A stretch of DNA of 10,703 nt. Source: an uncultured Muribaculaceae bacterium. GTDB lineage: Bacteria; Bacteroidota; Bacteroidia; Bacteroidales; Muribaculaceae. Shown here piece by piece: positions 1 to 6,607 of the stretch. The number at the start of each line of letters is the position of its first letter. The first letter of the stretch is position 1. The translations under genes and the position numbers were made by a program. The stretch covers positions 1-10,703 of the forward strand of contig CAMWGM010000037.1 in NCBI GenBank assembly GCA_947173755.1, read 5' to 3'. A model generated the notes under the pieces. The model did no database searches. It saw nothing but the letters and a program-made list of their open reading frames with translations, and was not told the origin of the DNA.

Positions 1-242
1 CCGGGGAAGTCTCCCTCGGGTCGCCGGCTAACCACGAAGGCACGGACTCCGCGACTGTAGAGAGCGGGGATGTGGTTGTGGCCGTCGCCTGACTTGGTCG
101 TGAGAGCGAAGAAGAGGGTGTCGGCTGCAGAAAGCAGCGAGCGGCTGTCGGTGAGCAGCGTCGATATTTCGAGATCAGGATCGGCGGGAGCGGGAGCGGA
201 GAGGATGGCAGCGATCCTGCCGAGAGGGAGTGAAGGGGTCAT
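1..242 (-). CDS. murF: MurF-type UDP-MurNAc-tripeptide:D-Ala-D-Ala ligase (probably MurF-alanine racemase fusion), N-terminal fragment
   Basis: Only the first 80 residues are present; the gene runs off the left edge. The fragment matches the N-terminal substrate-binding domain of Mur ligases: TDSRS (31-35), DTLFFAL (41-47), the DGH turn (53-55) and RGVRAFVVS (64-72). MurF adds D-Ala-D-Ala to the UDP-MurNAc-tripeptide in the cytoplasm, the last soluble precursor step of peptidoglycan. In Bacteroidota the protein with this N-terminus is usually a bifunctional MurF-alanine racemase. The racemase half, the ATP-binding loop and the catalytic residues all lie outside the window, so the fusion is inferred from family knowledge. 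The ATG shares an ATGA overlap with the stop of the GSCFA gene before it, which fixes the start and points to translational coupling. MurE is the main alternative, but the N-terminus and the GSCFA neighbour favour the MurF type. Confidence 0.85.
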   Translation of the reverse strand, partial: MTPSLPLGRIAAILSAPAPADPDLEISTLLTDSRSLLSAADTLFFALTTKSGDGHNHIPALYSRGVRAFVVSRRPEGDFP

Positions 243-1186
243 GACCTGAATTTTCGATTAAAAGCAGGGGTGAGATTGGGATATTTGCTCAGGAAGGCTT
301 CGGATATTACGGGGTGCGCATGCCGGGCTGAAGCGATCGGACGGTGGGCCAGACGGCGTGTGAGTTTTTCGGCTTCGGAGGCTACCGTCGCCGTGGCAGG
401 AGTGAAATATGTGGCCGAGAAGAGGGAATATATGTATTCTACCGCACGGGGGGAGGGATGTTTCATGTCGTCGGCATAGAAACGGTAGTCGCGCAGGTCG
501 TCCATCATGATTTCATAAGCGGGGAAGTAGTCGGTAAGGCCTGGAAAGCGCCTGAGCACCTCCTCGACGGCCAACAGCAGTTTGGATTTGGAGAGTTGGT
601 TGCCGTGGGCCCCTTCGCCGAGATATCTGACGGGACTGACGGTGAAAATGACTTTCACCTCCTCGGGGGCGACTCTCCTGATGAGATCTACAGTCTTGCA
701 GAGCAGGTCGATGCACTCGTCGGGCGACAGTCGTGTCTCGCCGAATGTGGAGGCGGGCATCTTGTGGCAGTTGGCCACCACCCGGCCCGATGGTTTGAGG
801 GTGAAGCAGCGGGTGGTGCCGAGAGTGATGATGACCACCCCGGCCTTTTTCAGAGCCTCGCGTGATTGGCGGATAGCCTCACCGAGAGCCTCGGAGGCAC
901 TTTCCCGTGACTCACGCGACAACCGGGAATGTGCCAAATAGTGGTGTGTCAGCCCGTCGCGGTCGACAAAAAGGGAGTCGTCAACAGTTTCCGTGGCGAG
1001 TGCGGCAAGGATGGAGGCTGGATTATAGAGAGGGCCGAAAGGATTGACCGTGACGTCGAAGAGAGCGTCGGAGAGGCGCTCGCCGATGTTGTCGGCGAAA
1101 CATGACCCGATGAGAAGAAGGGGAGTGCCGTGGCTTATGGTGCCCTGACGCCCCGGTAACGGCGGAATCTCGGTGCGGAAGACCAT
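239..1186 (-). CDS. GSCFA domain protein (SGNH/GDSL-like family)
   Basis: A 315-residue protein with the motif that names the GSCFA family: LLIGSCFADNIG, with GSCFA at residues 27-31 and Ser28 as the likely nucleophile. Other conserved blocks are NPFGPLYNP (48-56), ITLGTTRCF (120-128), FTVSPVRY (181-188) and YADDMKHPS (237-245). The last resembles the DxxH catalytic block of SGNH hydrolases (Asp240, His243). The family is related to GDSL/SGNH esterases and acyltransferases, but I know of no established substrate. There is no signal peptide or membrane segment, so it is probably cytoplasmic. Its end overlaps the murF-type gene by 4 bases and its start lies 3 bases after the stop of the ABC-F gene. 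The envelope-gene neighbour suggests, without proof, a role in cell-wall or surface-polymer metabolism. The length is normal for the family and the gene looks intact. Confidence 0.9.
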   Translation of the reverse strand: MVFRTEIPPLPGRQGTISHGTPLLLIGSCFADNIGERLSDALFDVTVNPFGPLYNPASILAALATETVDDSLFVDRDGLTHHYLAHSRLSRESRESASEALGEAIRQSREALKKAGVVIITLGTTRCFTLKPSGRVVANCHKMPASTFGETRLSPDECIDLLCKTVDLIRRVAPEEVKVIFTVSPVRYLGEGAHGNQLSKSKLLLAVEEVLRRFPGLTDYFPAYEIMMDDLRDYRFYADDMKHPSPRAVEYIYSLFSATYFTPATATVASEAEKLTRRLAHRPIASARHAHPVISEAFLSKYPNLTPAFNRKFRS

Positions 1187-1189
1187 GAG

Positions 1190-3013
1190 TCAACTTTTTT
1201 CGGAAAGTTCGAGCCAGCGGAGTTCCTTCTCGTCAAGCAGGTCGCGGATCTCGTCATAGCGCATCGATTTGGCGGCTATGTCGTCGATGGTCTCCCCAGA
1301 GGCGAAGATGGCATCGAGAGCGGCTTTCTCGGCATTCAGCCGGTCGATCTCCTCGGTGAGGGCCTCAAACTCCTTGCGCTCTTTGAATGTCATCTTTGCG
1401 GGACGCTCGGTGGATGCGGAGCGTCGTTGCTCCTGCTTGCGTGGGGCAGCCTTCTCCTTCTCCTCTTCGGCCTTGGCGGCTTTCTGTTCCTTGAGATAGT
1501 CGCGGTAGTCGGAATAGTTGCCGGGGAAATCGCGTATCACACCTTCACCCTCCATCACGAAGAGGTGGTCGACGATCGAGTCGAGAAAGAAGCGGTCGTG
1601 TGAGACGACGATGACACATCCCTTGAAGTTCTTCAGATAGTCTTCGAGGATTCCGAGGGTGACGATGTCGAGGTCGTTGGTGGGCTCGTCGAGTATGAGG
1701 AAGTTGGGCTGACGGATCAGCACCGCCGCGAGATGCAGACGGCGTTTCTCGCCACCGGAGAGGGTGGAGATGTATTTCTGCTGGTCGGCTGGAGAGAAGA
1801 GGAAGCGCGAGAGAAACTGAGAGGGGGAGAGGCTGACGGTCTTTTCGGCTGTCGTAGCCGTGGCAGGAGTTGTCAGGACGATCTCCTCGGCAAGGTCGGT
1901 GATGGCGTCGATCACCTTCTTTCCTTCGGGCAGATCAAGGCCCTCCTGGGAGTAATAGCCGAAACGCACTGTCTCGCCGACATCCCACACTCCTTCATCC
2001 TGGGCCACGAGGCCGAGCAGCATCTTGATGAAGGTGGATTTGCCGACGCCGTTGGCACCGACGATGCCCAGTTTCTCATATCGGGCGAAGGTGTAGGTGA
2101 AGTCCTTCAGGATGGTCTTTTCGCCAAACTTTTTCGAGATCCCTTTGGCATCGAATATCTTCGAGCCGATGTAGCCCGACTGCACAGCCGAGGGGTCGAC
2201 GTTGCGGTCGTCATAGCGGACGGAGGCACGGTCTTTGAGTTCGTAGAACGCATTGATGCGGTAGCGTGCTTTCCCGGCGCGTGCCTGCGGTTGACGGCGC
2301 ATCCACTCCTGCTCCTTGCGCAGGGTGTTGCGGTCTTTGGCTAACTGGGCGGCAAGTGCTTCAAGACGTTCCTCGCGTCGGCGCAGATAGAGATCGAAGT
2401 TGCCCTCGTAGGTGAAGATGCGTCGCATGTCGATCTCGATGATCTTGTTGCATACACGGTCGAGGAAATAGCGGTCGTGGGTGACCATGAGGAGCGTTAT
2501 CTTCTGCCGTGTCAGTCGGTTTTCGAGCCATTCGATAGTGGCTATGTCGAGGTGGTTTGTAGGCTCGTCGAGAATGAGCAGATCGGGAGCCGAGAGCAGC
2601 ACACGTGCTATGGCCGCACGCTTGCGCTGGCCTCCCGAGAGGTGGGTCACGTCGATACGCGGGTCTTCTATGCCCAGTTGTGCGAGCATCTGCACGGCCA
2701 TGTCCTCACGGTTCCACTCGTCGACATCGGTGTGGGGTATGACCGACACGATATTGTCGAGGAGCGACATCGAGGGATCGAATTCAGGCTCCTGGGTGAG
2801 AAAACCCACACGCAGATCGTTGCGGAACGTGATGGTGCCGCTGTCGGGGCTCTCCTCGCCCGAGAGAAGCCGGAGCAGTGTGGTCTTGCCCGTGCCGTTT
2901 TTGGCGATCACACCGATCTTGTCGCCCTCGTTGACGCCGAAGGTGACATCCTCGAAGAGCATGCGGTCGCCGTAACTCTTCGTCAGGTCTTCTACTTGCA
3001 GATAGGGTCGCAC
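1190..3013 (-). CDS. uup: ABC-F family ATPase, Uup type
   Basis: A 607-residue soluble protein with two ABC ATPase domains and no membrane segment, as in ABC-F proteins that act on ribosomes. Domain 1 has a Walker A (AKNGTGKTT, 37-45), a signature (LSGGQR, 125-130), a Walker B (LLILDEPTNHLD, 145-156) and His179. A charged, Arg-rich linker covers about 190-280. Domain 2 has a Walker A (GANGVGKST, 319-327), a signature (LSGGEKRR, 418-425), a Walker B (FLILDEPTNDLD, 438-449) and His472. A Lys/Glu-rich stretch (507-540) leads to a C-terminal coiled coil beginning KMTFKERKEFEAL (540-552), which is typical of Uup and absent from EttA. Uup-type proteins are linked to ribosome function and to DNA-structure or transposon-excision phenotypes. 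The gene starts 12 bases after the CobW-type GTPase. An antibiotic-resistance ABC-F is less likely given the Uup tail and housekeeping context. Confidence 0.9.
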   Translation of the reverse strand: MRPYLQVEDLTKSYGDRMLFEDVTFGVNEGDKIGVIAKNGTGKTTLLRLLSGEESPDSGTITFRNDLRVGFLTQEPEFDPSMSLLDNIVSVIPHTDVDEWNREDMAVQMLAQLGIEDPRIDVTHLSGGQRKRAAIARVLLSAPDLLILDEPTNHLDIATIEWLENRLTRQKITLLMVTHDRYFLDRVCNKIIEIDMRRIFTYEGNFDLYLRRREERLEALAAQLAKDRNTLRKEQEWMRRQPQARAGKARYRINAFYELKDRASVRYDDRNVDPSAVQSGYIGSKIFDAKGISKKFGEKTILKDFTYTFARYEKLGIVGANGVGKSTFIKMLLGLVAQDEGVWDVGETVRFGYYSQEGLDLPEGKKVIDAITDLAEEIVLTTPATATTAEKTVSLSPSQFLSRFLFSPADQQKYISTLSGGEKRRLHLAAVLIRQPNFLILDEPTNDLDIVTLGILEDYLKNFKGCVIVVSHDRFFLDSIVDHLFVMEGEGVIRDFPGNYSDYRDYLKEQKAAKAEEEKEKAAPRKQEQRRSASTERPAKMTFKERKEFEALTEEIDRLNAEKAALDAIFASGETIDDIAAKSMRYDEIRDLLDEKELRWLELSEKS

Positions 3014-3025
3014 GTGTGGGTCGTA

Positions 3026-4333
3026 TTATTTTTCAAGACAGTCGTCGAGAGCGCGGATGATGGCTGTGCGGTCCATGTCGCGGCCGATGAAGACGATCTT
3101 GATCATGCGGTCGCCATAATCGGGATCCCAGTCGTTGAGGATGGTGGGGTCGTCGGCAATCATCTGGTCGAGTTCATCCAGGGGAGCGGTGACAAACCAC
3201 ATCCCTGCCTCCTTGAGCGACTTCTGACGTCCTGCCGACTCGAAAAGGTAACTCATGTCGGGCATCGAGGCGAAATAGCAGACGCCTTTGGCGCGGATGA
3301 TCTCACGCGGCCACCGGCGTGCGCAGAAGTCGTCGAATTTGCCAAGGTCGAACCCGGGGCGACGGTAGTAGACGAACGTCGAGATGCCATATTCCTCGGC
3401 CTCTCCCTCGCCGTCGTGATGGTGATGGTGATGGTGTCCGCAGGTGCATTCGCCCCCTTCTTCCGCGTGGCAGCCGTGGTCGTGGTGGTGGTGATGCCCG
3501 TGGTCATGGTCATGCTCTTCATCATGATGGTGATGATGCTCATGGTGGTGATGCTCATGCTCGTGCTCGAAGTGACGGCGTTCGTCCTCCTCGACCTCCT
3601 CGAGCGAACGGTCGATGCCCTGGATCCATGCCGCCGAGGTTGCGACGGCGTTGAAACGGAAGCGTCCGGTGTTGAGCAGACGGTCGAGATCGACGTCGCA
3701 ATAGTCTGTCTCGATGATTTCGGCCTTGGGCTGGATGGCACGGACAATCGCACGTATCCGGGCGAGTTTCTCGGGGCTTACGAGCGAGACCTTGTTGAGG
3801 ATGATGATGTTGCAGAATTCGATCTGCTGGATGATGAGGTTTTCGATGTCCTCTTCGTCGAGATTCTCCTTGGTGAGCGATTCTCCTGCCTCAAATTCGT
3901 CGTCGAGGCGGGCTGCGTCGACCACCGTGACGATGCAGTCGAGTTGGGGAATGCCATATTTGATGAACTCCTCGCCCATCTGGGGGATCGAGCAGATGGT
4001 CTGGGCGATGGGCGCAGGTTCGCAGACACCGCTTGCCTCGATGACGATATAGTCGAACTCGTGCATGGCCATGAGATCCTCGATCTGCTTGACGAGATCC
4101 ATCTTGAGCGTGCAGCAGATGCAACCGTTCTGCAGAGCCACCAGAGAGTCATCCTTGGTGTCGACCACGCCACCTTTCTTTATCAAGTCGGCATCAATAT
4201 TCACTTCGCCTATGTCGTTGACGATGACTGCAAACTTTATGCCGCGGCGGTTATTTAGTATATGGTTGACGAGCGTCGTCTTGCCGCTGCCGAGATATCC
4301 GGTCAGCAGGGGTATGGGGGTAGTCTGTTTCAT
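3026..4333 (-). CDS. COG0523/CobW-family GTPase, putative metal chaperone with His-rich loop
   Basis: A 435-residue G3E-family GTPase. It shows a Walker A (GYLGSGKT, 12-19), the CxCC metal site (GCICC, Cys71/73/74), a Walker B region (DYIVIEASG, 94-102), a G4-like motif NKVS (180-183) and a CobW C-terminal domain (about 317-432). Between the domains is a loop (254-306) with 29 His and 3 Cys, clearly suited to binding Zn, Ni or Co. Members of this family insert or deliver metal, often zinc, to target enzymes using GTP. The specific client here is unknown. I chose the ATG whose ATGA overlaps the folB stop; a second ATG two codons upstream (at 4339) is equally possible. Longer extensions run through folB and are unlikely. 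G4 has Ser where NKxD has Asp, so nucleotide specificity may be unusual. I see no Zur-like site, and the gene seems to be expressed from the operon promoter. Confidence 0.9.
   Translation of the reverse strand: MKQTTPIPLLTGYLGSGKTTLVNHILNNRRGIKFAVIVNDIGEVNIDADLIKKGGVVDTKDDSLVALQNGCICCTLKMDLVKQIEDLMAMHEFDYIVIEASGVCEPAPIAQTICSIPQMGEEFIKYGIPQLDCIVTVVDAARLDDEFEAGESLTKENLDEEDIENLIIQQIEFCNIIILNKVSLVSPEKLARIRAIVRAIQPKAEIIETDYCDVDLDRLLNTGRFRFNAVATSAAWIQGIDRSLEEVEEDERRHFEHEHEHHHHEHHHHHDEEHDHDHGHHHHHDHGCHAEEGGECTCGHHHHHHHDGEGEAEEYGISTFVYYRRPGFDLGKFDDFCARRWPREIIRAKGVCYFASMPDMSYLFESAGRQKSLKEAGMWFVTAPLDELDQMIADDPTILNDWDPDYGDRMIKIVFIGRDMDRTAIIRALDDCLEK
3416..3574 (-). repeat. His-rich metal-binding tract within the CobW-type GTPase
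   Basis: This stretch codes for residues 254-306 of the GTPase and consists mostly of CAC/CAT histidine codons mixed with Asp, Glu and Gly. I count 29 His, plus Cys288, Cys296 and Cys298. On the plus strand it reads as repeated GTG/ATG triplets. It lies between the GTPase core and the CobW C-terminal domain, where many COG0523 proteins carry such an insert. The near-repetitive codons make its length likely to vary between strains by slippage. Confidence 0.9.
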
Positions 4334-4686
4334 TTCCATTCGATAGTTATCGCCACATCCTTCAGTTGGGCGGGGATGGGCGGAGTGAGTTTTCTGACAG
4401 TAATGCTTCCGCCTTCGATGTCGGGCCATCTATGCAGAAGCGTCTCATAGATGCGGTAGGCCACTCTCTCAAGCAGCCGTGAGGGAGTAGCCATCACCTC
4501 CTTGACAACGTCGACCACCTCGGCATAGTTCAGTGTCGAGGCGACGTCGTCGCTTAGCATGGCCTCTGAAATGGGGTAGCGGAGGTGGACGGTGACTTCA
4601 AACGTGTTGCCGACACGCCGTTCCTGGTCGAGCACACCGTGACGGGCGAACAGCCTCAGGCCGTTGACCTCGATGGTGCCTGTCAT
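4330..4686 (-). CDS. folB: Dihydroneopterin aldolase (folate biosynthesis)
   Basis: A 118-residue cytoplasmic enzyme that converts 7,8-dihydroneopterin to 6-hydroxymethyl-dihydropterin and glycolaldehyde in tetrahydrofolate synthesis. The start MTGTIEVNGLRLFARHGVL and QERRVGN (21-27) are typical of FolB. The residues known to matter in the Staphylococcus aureus enzyme are in register: Glu22, Tyr54 (in LNYAEV), Glu74 (in LLERVA) and the Lys of VRKLTPP at 99. The length matches the family (about 120 residues). I chose the ATG forming an ATGA overlap with the glycosyltransferase stop; an ATG two codons earlier (at 4692) is also possible. A larger open frame extends further upstream inside the glycosyltransferase gene but has no family similarity. 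The end overlaps the CobW-type gene in the same ATGA manner, so the three genes are probably translationally coupled. Confidence 0.93.
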   Translation of the reverse strand: MTGTIEVNGLRLFARHGVLDQERRVGNTFEVTVHLRYPISEAMLSDDVASTLNYAEVVDVVKEVMATPSRLLERVAYRIYETLLHRWPDIEGGSITVRKLTPPIPAQLKDVAITIEWK

Positions 4687-5867
4687 TGCCATGTGTAGTT
4701 GGACTTTCTTGTGCGCCATCCCCGCCACCAATATATCAATGTATAGAGAGGATGGATCGACATGAACCAGGGGAAAGTCAGACAGGCTGCCGTGGAGCAG
4801 AGCGAAAGTGCCGTGCCACGCCAGGCGACAGCCATACATATCCATGTGGAAAGGAGGATTACCACGCCGGCTATCATCGGGATAAGCGAGGGGAGACCGA
4901 AAAGCGACATGGCCACCGTAGCGCCTATGGCAAGCCACCACATCCACGAGCAGGTGGCGAAGAATGTCAGGGCCGACCGTCGGATAAGGCGGCCTGTGAA
5001 GCCGTAGCGCAGTTTGTCGTGACGGTGCATCGCCGCGGGATTATTCGAGACCACCTGCACCATCGAGTCGGCCGACAATTCGACTGCCGTGTTCTCGCCT
5101 GTGGCTACCTCGTTGACGAAGACGTCGTCGTCGCCATACTTGAGGTTGAGCGATTTAGAGAAACCTTTGCTACGGAAGAAGATGCTCCGGCGGTAAGCCA
5201 GATTGTGGGAGTCACCGCGGTATGGACGCCCCGCGATGGCCCACGAGAGATATTCCACAGCCGTGCGCACCTGCGAGAATGCATGCAGCCGTCGGTTGGG
5301 ATGGGGTGTTTCGTCACCGTCCGTACCGACCGGGTAAGCATAGCCTATGACGAGTTCCTTACCATCGCCGAAGTGTCGCCCGATGTGACGGAGCCACTGG
5401 TCGGAAGTGACGCGGCAATCGCCTGTGAGATGGACTATGACCTCGAAGCGTGCCGCCTTGATGCCGAGGGTGACCGCGAGTTTCTTGCGTGAGAGCGAGC
5501 GTGAATCGAGCGGGGTGAATGTCATGTAGAGGTTGGAGTAGATCTGCTCCATGCGGGAGATCACGTCCTTGGTCGATGAGACGGCTCCGTCGTTGACCAC
5601 TATGACCTCGAACTGCTCGGGATAATCCTGAGTCAGCAGGGCAGGCAGAAGCACCTCGAGATTTTCGGCATCATCTTCCGAATAGACCACTATCGACACC
5701 TGCGGATAGGCTTCGGGACCTTCAGGGACAGGCGTTTCCGAGTCTGCGACGACACGGGCACGCACCGAGCGGACATAACTGCACCAACCGATAAGCAGCC
5801 AAAGCACTGCCACAAGCAAAACTGCCGCCGAGATGATGACGGGCAGGGTTATATTGAGTTCAAACAT
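4683..5867 (-). CDS. Membrane-anchored glycosyltransferase, family 2 (GT-A fold)
   Basis: A 394-residue protein. A hydrophobic anchor (about 8-28) is followed by a cytoplasmic GT2 domain starting at PQVSIVVYSEDDAENLEVLL (55-74). The GT-A nucleotide-sugar region includes EVIVVNDG (87-94), the DxD-like position is LTGDCR (147-152), and an acidic block GDDDVFVNEVA (245-255) sits where the catalytic base is expected. Three hydrophobic segments follow (about 305-325, 328-348 and 358-380). It should transfer a sugar from a nucleotide donor at the inner face of the membrane; donor, acceptor and product cannot be read from the sequence. It is the first gene of the leftward operon, with a Bacteroidota-type promoter element 31 bases upstream of its ATG, and its last codons overlap folB. 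The MurF-type gene at the far end of the operon is consistent with an envelope role. No truncation is visible. Confidence 0.85.
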   Translation of the reverse strand: MFELNITLPVIISAAVLLVAVLWLLIGWCSYVRSVRARVVADSETPVPEGPEAYPQVSIVVYSEDDAENLEVLLPALLTQDYPEQFEVIVVNDGAVSSTKDVISRMEQIYSNLYMTFTPLDSRSLSRKKLAVTLGIKAARFEVIVHLTGDCRVTSDQWLRHIGRHFGDGKELVIGYAYPVGTDGDETPHPNRRLHAFSQVRTAVEYLSWAIAGRPYRGDSHNLAYRRSIFFRSKGFSKSLNLKYGDDDVFVNEVATGENTAVELSADSMVQVVSNNPAAMHRHDKLRYGFTGRLIRRSALTFFATCSWMWWLAIGATVAMSLFGLPSLIPMIAGVVILLSTWICMAVAWRGTALSLCSTAACLTFPWFMSIHPLYTLIYWWRGWRTRKSNYTWQ

Positions 5868-5897
5868 CGGTTATACCAATAGTTAGTTTTGAGAGTA

Positions 5898-5905
5898 CAA
5901 AGGTA
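5898..5905 (-). promoter_or_regulatory. Bacteroidota -7 element (TACCTTTG) for the leftward operon
   Basis: Read on the minus strand, TACCTTTG matches the TAnnTTTG consensus of the primary sigma factor of Bacteroidota exactly. It lies 31 bases upstream of the glycosyltransferase ATG, leaving a leader of roughly 20-25 bases. I do not see a clear TTTG -33 element at the expected spacing, only a GTTA-like stretch, so promoter strength is uncertain. As the gaps inside the operon are at most 12 bases, this could be the only promoter for all six leftward genes in the window. Confidence 0.65.
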
Positions 5906-6007
5906 AGAAAAAATTCGCATAACGGTGTTTCGGCTTATTCTTTTTTACAACTTTTTAATTCCATGGGAGAGACGCATGGGGAGCGGGACGAAATAAGGGC
6001 GTGAATG

Positions 6008-6039
6008 TTTGAAATTACGGAAATTATTCCTTAAATTTG
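6008..6039 (+). promoter_or_regulatory. Bacteroidota promoter (TTTG-N20-TAAATTTG) for the propionate operon
   Basis: TTTG at 6008-6011 and TAAATTTG at 6032-6039 are separated by 20 bases, which fits the -33/-7 consensus of the Bacteroidota primary sigma factor in both sequence and spacing. Transcription should start near 6045, giving a leader of about 100 bases before the epimerase ATG. No other good promoter is visible inside the rightward operon. Confidence 0.75.
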
Positions 6040-6095
6040 CATCGCCTTTGGAGTGCGGTGTCCGTTCGTGGATGCTTTGTCTGCGCCCAAATCGC

Positions 6096-6124
6096 TTTAT
6101 GTCAACTATTTAACCCTACATAAA
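6096..6124. promoter_or_regulatory. 7-base inverted repeat (TTTATGT-N15-ACATAAA) in the epimerase leader
   Basis: TTTATGT at 6096-6102 and ACATAAA at 6118-6124 are perfect reverse complements around a 15-base loop, ending 22 bases before the epimerase ATG. It could be an operator or a weak AU-rich hairpin affecting translation, but a repeat this short may arise by chance in AT-rich DNA. The rest of the 279-base region 5868-6146 holds only the two promoters and an imperfect CATGGGAG-type direct repeat (5962-5990). I see no RNA gene, riboswitch motif or terminator there. Confidence 0.3.
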
Positions 6125-6146
6125 CAAACACTTTCAACCACACATT

Positions 6147-6569
6147 ATGGAACTCAGCCATATTGAACACGTAGGCATCGCTGTCCCCAACCTCGAGGAA
6201 GCCATCGCCTTCTACGAGAACACTCTCGGCCTTAAATGTTTTGCCATCGAAGAAGTTGCCGACCAGAAGGTGCGCACAGCCTTCTTCAAGGTGGGTCAGA
6301 CCAAGATCGAACTCCTCGAAGGGACATCGGAAGACAGCGCAATCTCCAAGTATATCGCCAACAACGGTGGCCGCGGCGGCATCCAGCACATCGCGTTCGC
6401 CGTCGAGGACGGTGTGGCCAACGCTCTGGCCGAAGTCGAGGAGAAGGGCTGCCGTCTCATCGACAAAGCACCCCGCAAGGGCGCAGAGGGCCTCAATATC
6501 GCCTTCCTCCACCCGAAGAGCACATTCGGCACTCTGATCGAGATGTGCGAGGATCCCAACAAGAAATAA
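6147..6569 (+). CDS. mce: Methylmalonyl-CoA epimerase
   Basis: A 140-residue enzyme of the vicinal-oxygen-chelate (glyoxalase) superfamily that interconverts the (R) and (S) forms of methylmalonyl-CoA. This links the B12-dependent mutase to the decarboxylase encoded next. Two beta-alpha-beta-beta-beta units are visible. The first starts IEHVGIAVPNLEEAIAFY (6-23) and the second starts GIQHIAFAVEDG (78-89). Likely metal ligands are His8, Glu55 (in KIELLEG), His81 and Glu132 (in LIEMCE). The length is typical. It is the first gene of the rightward operon, about 100 bases after the predicted transcription start, and is followed after 38 bases by mmdA, a pairing that strongly supports the assignment over other glyoxalase-like proteins. 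There is no Shine-Dalgarno sequence, only an A-rich upstream stretch. Confidence 0.95.
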   Translation: MELSHIEHVGIAVPNLEEAIAFYENTLGLKCFAIEEVADQKVRTAFFKVGQTKIELLEGTSEDSAISKYIANNGGRGGIQHIAFAVEDGVANALAEVEEKGCRLIDKAPRKGAEGLNIAFLHPKSTFGTLIEMCEDPNKK

Positions 6570-6607
6570 TAGTCTCCACACCCGTAACTGACTTTTAGAC
6601 ATCACTT

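Noticed and set aside
1190..3013. Antibiotic-resistance ABC-F protein.
   Set aside because: The C-terminal coiled-coil domain and housekeeping operon fit Uup, and nothing in the linker marks a known resistance subgroup.
2477..4258. A 593-codon open frame on the plus strand opposite the CobW-type and Uup genes, with a Val/Met-rich stretch that looks like membrane helices.
   Set aside because: It is the mirror of well-recognised genes. The Val/Met run is simply the reverse complement of His codons, and no family match is visible.
4330..4947. A longer 205-residue version of FolB starting at 4947.
   Set aside because: The extra N-terminal residues lie inside the glycosyltransferase gene and show no family similarity; the short form has normal FolB length.
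5962..5990. Imperfect direct repeat CATGGGAGAGACG / CATGGGGAGCGGGACG between the two promoters.
   Set aside because: Only two inexact copies in a short purine-rich stretch; chance is an adequate explanation.
5868..6146. Possible cobalamin riboswitch before the propionate operon.
   Set aside because: I could not find a B12-box-like motif or the multi-stem architecture, and the leader is only about 100 bases, too short for a typical one.
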